DNA of 34,623 nt from Phallusia fumigata (lineage: Eukaryota; Chordata; Ascidiacea; Phlebobranchia; Ascidiidae). The stretch is from contig QXVZ01017783.1 in NCBI GenBank assembly GCA_008931825.1, forward strand, positions 1-34,623, read 5' to 3'. The notes under the pieces are model-generated. The model ran no database searches and was not told where the DNA came from. It worked only from the letters and a program-made list of their open reading frames with translations. Made by a program: the position numbers and the translations under genes. Below, one piece after another: positions 20,709 to 30,624 of this stretch; position 1 is the first letter of the stretch, and the number at the start of each line of letters is the position of its first letter.

Positions 20709-21365
20709 AAAATTACGAAGAAAAGAATAAACGAAATTGTGATCGCAAACCACCCACTAAAGGTATTTTAACAAACAACAACATGCAATATTATACGACT
20801 TATATTTTGTTTGCGTTTGTCATAAATCATAACGTTTAGTCTAAAACATTTCTTTCCCGTATGTTTGTTGCAGAAAAAAATAGAGGAATAGAACCGACTA
20901 GTTCTAGTGGATTAAATATTGTGTCGCAAACTGGCAGTTCATGCAGCAGTGTAAGTTTTTGTAAACAAACATAAAGGTAAACGCGTTTGATTTGTCGTTT
21001 TGATTCGAATCCCATCACAGGCTAGATTTATTTAGCTTACATCAAAATGCAGGTAAGAGCTTGGTGCAGCGACTCTAATCTTACATCAAAATGCAGGCTT
21101 AGCGTACAGCGGTATTAAAGAGTTAATTTGCAGTGTGCCTAGGATTACGTGCCTTTTTTGGTAACCAGCTATCGCTTTCCAAGGTTTAAACAATTTAAAC
21201 TTTAGGCGCGTTTTTTATCATGGAAACAACGAAGCCTGGACAACAACAACAACAACTACAATGAAAATGAATGGTCCAACCTAAATGAAACACACTGCAA
21301 ACACCACGCTGTACTTGAAGCACACGGGATGGTGCAAGTCAAAAGCCTTTTAAGCCCGCTCAAAG
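20709..21365 (+). CDS. phase-compatible exons of an unrecognised protein (internal part)
   Basis: Three exons join in frame: 20709-20762 (ENYEEKNKRNCDRKPPTK), 20874-20950 (EKNRGIEPTSSSGLNIVSQ...) and 21206-21365 (SWKQRSLDNNNNNYNENEWS...VKSLLSPLK). Splice sites are TTTTTTAG, GTTGCAG|..|GTAAGT and AACTTTAG|..|GTATGT. The composition is polar, Asn/Lys/Ser-rich, with an Asn run encoded by an AAC tract, suggesting a disordered region. No start codon or terminal exon is defined. The last exon ends in phase 1, while the next plus-strand model starts in phase 0, so an exon is missing if they form one gene. Function unknown. Confidence 0.4.
21036..21097. repeat. short direct repeat, 44-bp period
   Basis: CTTACATCAAAATGCAGG occurs at 21036-21053 and again at 21080-21097. 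Each copy ends in a potential splice acceptor (ATGCAG|G), ahead of the exon at 21206. Confidence 0.7.
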
Positions 21366-23722
21366 GTATGTTGACAGTTTGTTATTGGAACCTGGTTTTG
21401 TTTGAATTGTGTTGTCAGCAGAATTCCACTTCAAAAGATTTGTTGACCGTGTAAATATTAAACTAGACGGGTCTTGTTTGCATTGAGTCGCAATCTCGAG
21501 CTGGAATTTTAATCTTCGGTCCTAGGTCTTTTATGGCTCTGTGTTCAAACGGAAGTAGATTAAAATTAGAACGGCACTATACATTCACATTCTCGCGGTC
21601 GTACCCAAGCAGAAATTTATCTCCGGGCCGTGTCTAAATACGTATGGCGTACCGAACCATACACGTCAGGGCCGAACATGCCCGCCTCAGCCTTATTTGT
21701 ACGCACGGGAGAGGGTTGACATTGAAACACCCCCGTACATGGGGCGTACGTCAGGATAATGTTATAAAAAAAACGTATGTGCGTTTCTTACCTAAAAGTG
21801 AAGCAAATGGCGCATGCTTTCAGAGGCATTTTTCTCTCCTCGTCTCCCTGGTCCATCACCACTGCTGTAAAGTTCTTTGTAGACCATGCATTTCCATTTT
21901 AACGACTTTGCCCATCCAGTTTTTTCCTAAAACACAGAAGGCCACAATTAGCAAATAAAACTAAAACTTTAAAGAAATGAAGGTACAAATTACTTATTAA
22001 ACTTCTACATTATACTGCCAGTATGTAAGCTTACAAAAGTTAAACAACATGCATTCGCTTACCGGTTAAGAAAGTCCATGTCCAGCAGCGGGGAATACTT
22101 ACACGCATAGCAGCAACAGTAATACTAATATCAATTTGTGTACATTAAAAACAAACATAATCGATTAACCAACGTTAACTTGCTGCCTCTAGAACTTCCA
22201 CCATCGAACACGAGGCAGCTATGTAGCCAAGTCAAACTGCACTGCCCGATTCCTTTTTTCACCGCCTTTTAGCCAATAACAGCGTGGAACTTGAGCGCGC
22301 CTTTGTTTAAAAGTTAGACAGCGGCGCGAAAAGGGAGAGCGAAACTTCAAGGGCATGATTGATCGACGTGTCAAAATACCGCGATAGTCGGCATCGGCTC
22401 CCAACGGGGTGCGTCCATTACGGTCGAATCTTAACTCCTTTAGTAGAAAAATAGTCTGGTAACAAAATGCAAGTAGGGCGTACTAATCATGAAATTTCTC
22501 CAAAATGGCAGCTTAAACCCACGAAAATTTAAATTGTATGTTGTGGAAGTACATGCTTTGTGCAAAAGTGACATAATACACAATAGTACTATATTAACAA
22601 ATGTGGTTCTTAATTAATGTCGAAGACTACATAGCCCAAATATTTTGTCAACCCAATATAGGATAGTATCCTCTATTAGTTCACAAGTCTTAACACAAAA
22701 AACGTGCTACTAATTAATAAAAAATTACGCCACATCTTGAAACCTTACCGATGAAAATAACCAAGATGCAGTTTCGCGCAGTTCACAAATAACTATTCGA
22801 ACACCGTGCATAATCGTGGCGTGGCCAAACTTGGTATTTCCTATCATAAACCTTTGCACCAGACCGCCATTGATCTTCGGACAAACGCGGTGTATGGTTT
22901 TTCCCAACAAGGGCCAGGCACGGAAATACCATCGGCAAACCTAACTTACATGCAAGGGAGTACTATGGGGGTGCCGACCATCGGCCGGTCGGTACATACA
23001 CCAGAGATTATCGTGGGTGAAAAACAAACGGCCGGGCATAAATGGTAGATAATTTCTGATTGGGTAGCGGCCAGCATGCCTACCTTGGCGACCGTGATTG
23101 AAATGATGACTAGATTGTTGAGTCAAAAACCTGTTAGATGCTTTGACTTTGGGTCAATAACATTTGGCTAAAATTTCTGAATTGCTAAAAGCACTAACCC
23201 GTAACCAACATTTTCAAAATGGCCAGTTTACTTGATTTTAACAAGCTGCTATTATGGTTAAGACCGATCAAGGAGCATAACAATCAACAAAAATTTACCA
23301 CTATTTGATTTACTTCATCAAAAACATATCTGCCAGAGAATTTGGTTTTACAGTAAGAAATACAATGAATTGCAACATTTTTACGATCGCTGTTGTCATC
23401 ATCAGTACATAGTGATGAGAAGCTTAAAACACTGGTGAGAAACACTGTGGTGGCAATAGCGATTACAGAAACGTTTGAAATACATGGTATATACTCTCTA
23501 CACAAGTTCTCTGGCGGTTATATTTTTAAATAAGCTACTCTGTAAGCCCGTGTCCTGTATTCCTAATAAAGGTCATGTAATTTATTTGACATGTCCGTTT
23601 CTAGGTACAACTTTTGAATACACGTCCAGGGGATTTTTTACAAGTGTCAATTTGTTCCTGATAAACTCACCAAACCAAGTTTTTGAAGGGTAATTAGGTT
23701 GCATCGTTGAGATTTTCCACAG
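21366..23722. other. 2.3-kb stretch without a recognised gene
   Basis: No exon with a compatible phase and splice sites was found. The stretch 21590-21770 and 22800-23050 is more GC-rich than its surroundings and contains CGTAC- and GGTCGG-rich words. It may include promoter or decayed repeat sequence. Confidence 0.35.
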
Positions 23723-23755
23723 TTTAACAAAAGTTTTCGTTACAGAGTATCACAC

Positions 23756-26700
23756 ATGGAAAAGCTTGTCGTAAGTAGTATGTTTTTAGGATTTTCATTA
23801 ACGCCCAAAATTATAACGTACTGCTTTGCAAAATAAGTGATTTTTTTTTTCAGCACTCAGCCGTTGTGGTGGCAGGTGGTTGGTCAAATATATCTCCTCT
23901 TCTGTGTGACCATTTGGAAATGGACAGCAAGTTAACTGGACTTTGCTTATCTATCTATGAGGCATTGGGATGTTTGCAACACCAGGACAAAATAAAAAAG
24001 AAACAGGGTGTGGTAAACAACTAACAACGAATTAGTTTTCCTTGAAATTTGTATTTGACATTCCATCGTTTCGCCTTTTTTAGCTTGTGGTCTTTGTCAG
24101 GGCCACAAGTGAGTAAAATTATATGCACAAAAGGTGAATCAAAGGAGTCCTGGTTTACATCTATGGTGTTATCTGATCCTAAAACCACGTGTTTCTCTTA
24201 CCATGCCATCGCAGTGCAACCAATACAGAATTGCCGAAAGAAACATAAAGATATGGTTCTTATGCTGTTATACAGTAACAGCTTTTTTAACCGTTTGGCA
24301 GGTGTTTGATGCTAATAAAACCAATCATAAAGTAATATTGCACGTCAGACAATTTTACCGAGTTCATAACCTTAAACTCATCAACACATGATCTTTCTAG
24401 AAGCATGATGAACTGGTAGGGTTGGTTTTATGATCTGTCTAAGCCTTGTGTTTCTTTAGACGTGTTTTTCGGGCCAGAAACTCGATTGGACCACGAGAGA
24501 AGAACCCACAACTCAAAGGTCAATAGTGCATTTGTTATTGGTAGCAATAACTTTTGTTTTAATGACAAATTACTACTCTGCATGTAAGGTATGCTTCACG
24601 TTTTAACTCATATATTTGACTTTGTGGTTTAGGCTGGAAGAAACACCTTCAACCAAGTGCTGAAGAGTTTTCCTTGGAAGTTATCGACTGACCTTATGAA
24701 GGATGACAGTAAGACTGAAAAGGTGAAGAAGATCGTAAAAAATTAATACATTTTATGTTTGAAAATATTTTGAAAACGTTTACACAGTTATGAAAGCAAA
24801 TTACGATTTTACATTTGGTTGACAGAGTATAAATTACGTTGTGTAGAATGAAATCGAATATTCGATTGGAAAAGAAAGGTAATTTATAATCACAATGACC
24901 TAGTTAAACTCCTTAACCTCGACAGCCGTAGAGTGTTGCAACTATGAAATGCACAACTGAGGCGGAAGTTTTATTCGAGCTTCATCAAAAATATAATGAC
25001 ACAATGGATCAGTGCTTCTCAACCATATTTGGTTTCTTTCATTCTCTTCAGAACCTGCCAAATTTCATTTTTGTGTTAGACTAACAACCGACAAATTAAG
25101 CAAAAAGCAAGACAGCGAGTTCATATTCAGAGAAATCTTGTGACCTAAAATTATTGTCGGATTGTCACAATGAGCATTCAATATTGCTGCTGTTGTGTAA
25201 CAAAGAAATGATTTTCATTTGCCTGATTGGTGCTAGTAGGCAAGCATTCTATTTCAGTCGTTTACCTTTGCAAAAAATTCATACTTCCTGGGGTTAGCCA
25301 TTTAGCCGGTTAAGAAGCACTACAATAGACGAATACGGCTCACTTGACAAGAGAGAAACAAAGAAGGCAATCTGTCCGGATCATTGTAGGCTGTGAGAGA
25401 GGTCGATACGGCTCCCATCCAGAAACAGAAAAATCGACACATGAAACCAGGCGGAATTGGAACCGGATCGAATCTGGAATCGGACAGTGGAGGTTCGAGT
25501 GGCACCTGCTCAGACGGTTGAAGATCGCAAGGATTCGGTTCGGACGGTCCCGGTCCGGGTGGTTTCAGTTGCTGTGGGGATTCGGAGGAGTGACCACGAC
25601 GAGAAGTCATTGTACCGGTTGCGTGAGGCCAAGGTATGCTGGATGCAAACGGGAAAAGGAATCAAGCTGGTTGCGTCATCTTCAACCCCTTGCAGTCTAT
25701 TTCGATGAGGCGAGGCAAGCGGGGGTCGAGGTCCTTCTTTACATATAAAAACGTTAAGAATCAAGCCCCACCCGGCGGAGAGGACAATGTGGTGACGTCG
25801 GAGTCGGCACTAGGTGACGCACTGACGCCTTGAACGATGGAAAACGATCTTGAGGTGATGGGGAGATGGTTATGGGAGAATCGTACAAACGAGTTCGAAG
25901 ATTTGTCGGACACCGAACCAAAGACCGACTGGAACGCTGCAGCACGTCATAGCGGTTTCATCCGACATAGGAATTGCATCTGGGCATCTCGTTTATCATG
26001 GTGAAAAGGTATTTCCCCGCGACGGTGCGAGAGGCCTGGCGTTAATGACGTTGATCTGCTGAAAACGTATATGACAGGGTGTGTGGTGTGCAATGCGGCA
26101 CAATGCGACACAATAGCACTGAAAAAATTGACAGGCCGGAAATAGCAGTGGCTGCACTGTTTCGCCCATCAGCCGAACAATCAGTTTAAGCCGTGCTTAT
26201 CTGGTTTCGCTTCGATATACCGTACATCTGTAGTATATGCACAGGATTAAATGACGTAGTTGGAGCGCTGACCACGGAGCTGACATGTTTTTTTAAAAAC
26301 AAAGATCAAGCGTTGTGATCTACGTAGACAGAAACGAAATGCCAGACTTGCTGTCAGAAACGCTGTATTTCAGCTCGGGTACCCGCAATCGTTTGCTAAA
26401 ATGCAAGCAATCGCCTTGCGTTGTTAACAAACTGTTGGAATGGACCTGATGGAATGCATCGGTAGGCACAGCGGTTGGTGCTTCCGTTTGCTCAGGCGGT
26501 TTTGGGGGTACGACCGCCGAAATATCATCCAATACCACAGAGACCTGATGGTCTTTTGCCTGTGGACTACTTATGAGAGTAATTTGCTGACGTCATGTAT
26601 GAAAGATTGATAAAATGGGTAAAATGAGGAGTCGTAACCTTTGGGAATTCGGCCAGTAATCGCGCATATTGAAATCTCTGCGAAAACGCGCTAAATTGAG

Positions 26701-27145
26701 GAGACAACTGCGGTGATTTTCTTAGTGGAATGCTTTTTGCATTGATGAGGCGTTGGTGTCTGAAGTCCACAAGTAAAATAGACAATGTGCCAGAAAATCA
26801 GAAAATGCGAACACGTATCGCTCGACGAGAGAGAAAGAAGGTAATGTCCGAATCGTTATGAGCGCGTATATGAAACACAAGTCAAACGAAATGAAAGAGA
26901 CCGCCAAAAAACCAAGGGTTTTGACTGTGGAAATAAATAGAATTATTCAGACAAGAAAATAACACTTCCATTAATCTTCTGCAGGGCTATTTTGATAAGA
27001 AGAGAACTTTCTTGCAACGCTTCGAAGCTTCCAGCTTCATTGAAAAACAAGAAAAAGAACAAAAAGACAAGGTAAACGACAATGAGCTTTACTTGCAACT
27101 TTCCGTTTGCAGAAGAAACAATGGCAAATGAAACTGCTTTTATAA
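23756..27145 (+). CDS. unrecognised multi-exon gene, about 212 aa
   Basis: Seven exons keep one frame: 23756-23770 (MEKLV), 23854-24007, 24101-24301, 24460-24518, 24633-24722, 26985-27071 and 27113-27145 (stop TAA). Visible segments are VVVAGGWSNISPLLCDHLEM, then LCLSIYEALGCL, a central part with DMVLMLLYSNSFFNRLA, VFFGPETRLDHERRTHNSK, FNQVLKSFPWKLSTDLM and a Lys/Glu/Gln-rich, coiled-coil-like tail (FIEKQEKEQKDKKKQWQMK). Without the ATG, the first exon stays open back to an acceptor at 23722 (FNKSFRYRVSH...), so the start is uncertain. The second donor (G|GTGTGG) is weak. I recognise no domain. The clean phases across six introns argue that this is real coding sequence. The large 24723-26984 intron holds mobile-element debris. 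Confidence 0.5.
25010..25322. mobile_element. hAT-type MITE (313 bp), somewhat decayed
   Basis: The left end is CAGTGCTTCTCAACC. The right end, reverse-complemented, reads TAGTGCTTCTTAACC. The flanking 8-mers CAATGGAT (25002-25009) and CAATAGAC (25323-25330) agree at 6 of 8 positions, as an aged duplication would. It lies within the long intron of the 23756 gene. Confidence 0.6.
25323..26930 (+). mobile_element. decayed retroelement, Ty3/gypsy-like integrase remnant
   Basis: Base composition changes to GC-richer sequence here. At 25977-26045 a frame reads HLGISFIMVKRYF...REAW, and after a one-base shift 26047-26106 reads DVDLLKTYMTGCVVCNAAQ. This order and the C-x2-C recall the integrase HHCC zinc-binding region of Ty3/gypsy-type pol. 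In-frame stops and the frameshift show it is dead. Similar stretches (GAGAGAGAAAGAAGGTAATG-type at 26828, ACAAGAGAGAAACAAAGAAG at 25346) occur near both edges. Boundaries, LTRs and other domains were not resolved. Confidence 0.45.
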
Positions 27146-27476
27146 CCAGACACGGGAAAACCACAGCAGTATTGCAATGAAATGGCTGGTGCAATGTTTG
27201 GAGACGGCTCGGAACTGCACACAGTATTTCTGGAAAGGTAACTTACACAGTTTGGGCCTATAAGGTTTCTGTCACCAGCTGCACTGATGAGACCTTACAG
27301 GTTGAATTTTAGGGTCAGCCCTTAAATAACCACTTGTGGTTCTCGCTGATCCCTTGTTATTGTAAACAAACGAAAACAAATGAATGAAATGAATGCAGCT
27401 CACAAAGTTTAAACAATGTTTTTTACAGATTGTTTAATTTACCTACTGTCCTTCCAAATTATCAGACGATTATCCA

Positions 27477-27516
27477 GTAAGTACCTGTGTATTGTAGTAA
27501 GTACCTGTGTATTGTA
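27477..27516. repeat. perfect 20-bp tandem duplication
   Basis: GTAAGTACCTGTGTATTGTA occurs twice back to back (27477-27496 and 27497-27516). It is followed by a decaying run of ACAAAAGAT words to about 27570. Confidence 0.9.
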
Positions 27517-27706
27517 TATCTTTGTAACATTTTAAAAGATTTTACAAAAGATTTACAAAAGATAAAAGATTTCATTTTAAAAGGTTTTTTTCTATCTTCC
27601 GGAAAAATAGGCAGTACACATTTTTATGCATAAGGCCGCTGCAATCTTATTCATATGGCGGTTAATGTCGGAGAGCGTAAACACATTCGTTGGGTTTTTT
27701 AAAAAA

Positions 27707-27973
27707 GGGGTGTGCAATCTGCGGAAACTTTGTGTAGAAAATATGCAATCTGCGCAACCGACCATAGTCCAATCTATTATTCCTAACGTGTCAATGCCGA
27801 TATACTTGAACCAAACAAAGTTTCACTTATGAATTTTAGTCTTTCTTTCCATTGCAAACGGAATGATCTTTCTCCTTTTTTTGAAATTGCGTTATCGACA
27901 TGCCATTTAAACATTGCAACTGTCTAACCTGATTGATTGTATTTGGCCCTACAGTAAAAGTTGCACACCCCTG
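27707..27973. mobile_element. hAT-type element remnant
   Basis: GGGGTGTGCAA at 27707 and its inverse TTGCACACCCC ending near 27971 with TG form the inner part of classical hAT termini (CAGGGGTGTGCAAC). Flanking 8-mers do not match, so one edge has decayed. An open frame overlapping it (27626-27832) is not called. Confidence 0.5.
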
Positions 27974-28582
27974 ATAGTCTAAATTAATTTTATTTTACAT
28001 GGTCAGTATTTTGTTAAATATACCCACACACTGTTACAGTAAAAGCGAAAAAAACAAGATGGAAACCTCAAAGACTACATTTGCGCCAACTGTTACGCTT
28101 AAAGAAATCCGACCTGGCCTTTCGAAACAAGAAGCTGACAATGCATTGTCCTGGCCGCAGTGGATCTGTTCGAGATTTTAAAGGGAATCCGATACAAGCA
28201 TCTTGTATGCAATTTTTGTATGCGTAGGCCTATTATACTATAATGTTGTAACCTACGAGGATCAGACACCAAAACAAATATTCATTTTACTTCTCGGGAA
28301 ATTGGGGTATTTTCCTCTTGACTTTTTTGGGGCGAAAAAACGTTTAACCGGAAATCGAGTGGGTTGTATACTGGTGCGATGCAGTCCTATGATTTGTCAA
28401 TTTTAAAGCTTGCGACTTTGTGTGCGATAATTATTCGGATTGAGACCTACGGTGCAATAAAAGGTGTACATGCGTTTAGCGCGTGTTTATCTCTCGCGTG
28501 GCCTGATTGTGTTCGCTTACTTGTCGCTGGGTGGTAACACAGTGTTGTGTGACCGCTAGTTTTCTTCAATTATGTTTAAGCA

Positions 28583-28640
28583 CTTGGTCGAATGACCTGA
28601 GGCGCTCGACCTATGTACCGACTGATAAAAAACCTGATTT
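28583..28640 (+). repeat. truncated copy of the 19675-19770 SINE-like element
   Basis: CTTGGTCGAATGACCTGAGGC followed by GCTCGACCTATGTACCGACT and a TGATAAAAAACCTGA tail parallels the minus-strand sequence at 19719-19768. No B box follows, so it is 3' truncated. Confidence 0.6.
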
Positions 28641-28753
28641 GTTTTATTCGCAAGATAAATGTGGCTGCAATTACTTGTCATGCGAAGGTGAAAACAGTTT
28701 AACTGGAAAATTTTAAAAACAATAATTTTAAAGTGTTGTTTTTCTACTTTCAG

Positions 28754-28915
28754 GTGGTCGAAATGCTTTTCATACAAGACGTGCCCAACGAACGATGTAA
28801 GAATTTGCTGATTGTTAATTTTTGTCAACAAAAAAGGAGAGTTTGTTGTTACACACCTAAAACAGAACGCAAAATGAAATTAGGGATTCTAAAAGTGAAG
28901 CGTCTGTGCATCTAG
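28754..28915 (+). CDS. possible terminal exon, unrecognised
   Basis: After a good acceptor (TTTCTACTTTCAG) 53 codons stay open to TAG: VVEMLFIQDVPNERCKNLLI, then VNFCQQKRRVCCYTPKTERK and a basic end MKLGILKVKRLCI. Phase 0 would fit after the 24722 or 27071 exons of the preceding gene, as an alternative 3' end. Cys and Lys/Arg content is high. No canonical AATAAA follows closely. Confidence 0.3.
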   Translation: MVEMLFIQDVPNERCKNLLIVNFCQQKRRVCCYTPKTERKMKLGILKVKRLCI

Positions 28916-29124
28916 CGATTTTGTGACATAACCGCATGCAACATTATGCAAAGATAAAACATGCAGACTAAATACATAACAGCGGTTTGTCAGCAACTAC
29001 TGTGCGTACAATTGCTCAGAGTTCGCGTAAAAATATCGTTGGACATGTTAGGGTGTAGATATCTGCGCTTCTTATAAATCTTGCGTTACCGTTCAATCTA
29101 TTTTAACCGCTAGTTGGCGCCAAA

Positions 29125-29290
29125 AACGGTAGTACGGTACAGATGGCAGTGCGGTACGGTACGCAGCAAAAATCACCCAAAGAGACGGCACGCTCTTCGC
29201 ATCGAGGTACGTCGTACGCTTATCTCAATACGTACCGTACGGTTTCCTATCCTTGACAATGGATGGCAGTACGGTACGCATCGGCAGCCG
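29125..29290. repeat. GTACGGTACG-type dispersed repeat, copy 2
   Basis: GGCAGTGCGGTACGGTACGC, CTCTTCGCATCGAGGTACG, CTCAATACGTACCGTACGG, ATCCTTGACAATGGATGGCAG and a second GTACGGTACGCATCGG occur in order. This is the fullest unit in the window and matches 12940-13030 and 31070-31307. Confidence 0.7.
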
Positions 29291-29935
29291 TTAATGTGGT
29301 TGTAACTTCGCACCTATCCAGCAGAGCTTGGAAAAAAACTGCTTGTGCGAGTAACAGATTTATTGTAGATCAAGTGAATAACGCGCGCCAAAAAGAACGC
29401 GGTTTTCTGCAAAGAAAACACAACCAAAATGAATTGCGAACAAATCACGCTAACACAGCGTCAACACAAACGCTAAAGGACACCAAACTTTGATCTATCC
29501 AAGCCTTTACCAGCTAATAATAGTAGAATTGACAATTGGCACTGTAAAGATAGATCCCAATTAATTAGAAGTCAACAATAACGCAACACGAAACACAAAC
29601 CAGCATTCAATGCAGTTGTGCCACATGAACAAACAGGACAAATAAATTTACCGGTCAAATAACCGGGTCGTAAAATACAATGCCCAAGGCTCAACGAGGG
29701 GTTCAACTTCACTCAACTGCAATCGAAAAAAGTCTGACGGTCAATTACTGGTCACGGTAACAACTAACGAGTCAATACAAACAATGCTCACCAGTAATTC
29801 AAGTTTTCCCCGCAAGACAAATATATTAACAGATGCACAGTTCAGTAGCAGTAATCATGCTGTATATACACAAGAAAAAGCAGATATCCGTTAGCTTTCT
29901 GCTGCTCAATTAATTACCTACATTCAGCACCGATA

Positions 29936-30545
29936 CAAAACCAGGGTTGCCAGGTTTAAATTTCAAAATTCGGCCAAACAGCTGACAAATTTCAGCCAAA
30001 CCACAGAAAATTCGGCCAAAATCTACTTTCAATACCAAACAGCTTGTTTAACACTAAAAATGTACTTGCTTTTCAATGAAAAAGATCAAAGATCGCTTTA
30101 GACACAAGTTTCGACTAACGGTAGGAATTTAAGCTAAGCAAACGCAAACACTACAAGAAAAATTACGTAAGATAAGATGCAATTGTGGTATACGGACACA
30201 TCAACTGCCTCAATAACGCGATCAGATTGCTAAAATGTGATGGTTAAATTGACTTGGTTTTGCAACAAAATGTTCAAAGAAAAATTAGACCAAATTTCGG
30301 CCAAGGGCTTTGAAATTCGGCCAAACTTTCGAAATTTGGCCGAAANTCGAAACGTAGAATATGTTTTACACACAAGTACTGGCTTGTATCTTCCCATTGT
30401 TAATAGATAGTTGGATTGAAAAAAGTTTTTGAAACAGCGCGCAATCATGCGTAAAAATTTTGCACTGTTTTGTATTTTTGATTTCGCCGAAATGACAATG
30501 GTCAAACAGGGTGTTTGGTGCCGGGTTGGCAGGCTTTAAAAAAAT
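29936..30545. repeat. repetitive stretch with TTCGGCCAAA motifs and the assembly N
   Basis: AAATTCGGCCAAA-like words occur near 29968, 30009, 30292 and 30314, with an inverse copy (TTTGGCCGAAA) at 30334-30344 next to the N at 30346. CCAGGGTTGCCAGGTTTAAA at 29941 and GCCGGGTTGGCAGGCTTTAAA at 30520 are direct, imperfect repeats that bracket the region. The class was not determined; it may be a mobile element with repeated termini. Confidence 0.45.
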
Positions 30546-30624
30546 TTCTGAAGTCTGGAAGGCAAAATTTCATTTTTTTCTTTTTTGGGGAAAAATTTTT
30601 AAATGTTTTTTAAGGGGTAACCTC

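Larger units (their letters stand above)
27146..28753. other. stretch without a confident gene
   Basis: An acceptor at about 28037 precedes ATG GAA ACC TCA in a 40-codon frame (METSKTTFAPTVTLKEIRPG...) ending in TAA at 28179-28181, with AATAAA near 28457. It might be a last exon but cannot be joined to anything. Repeats in the stretch are listed separately. Confidence 0.35.
28916..30624. other. intergenic stretch upstream of the BIR gene
   Basis: No gene is supported. It contains the GTACGGTACG repeat (29125-29290) and a TTCGGCCAAA-rich repetitive stretch (29936-30545). The rest shows no recognised feature. Confidence 0.45.

Noticed and set aside
25344-25748. 134-codon Arg-rich frame
   Set aside because: GC-rich decayed mobile DNA keeps several overlapping frames open on both strands. 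There is no domain, and stop-free length follows from composition.
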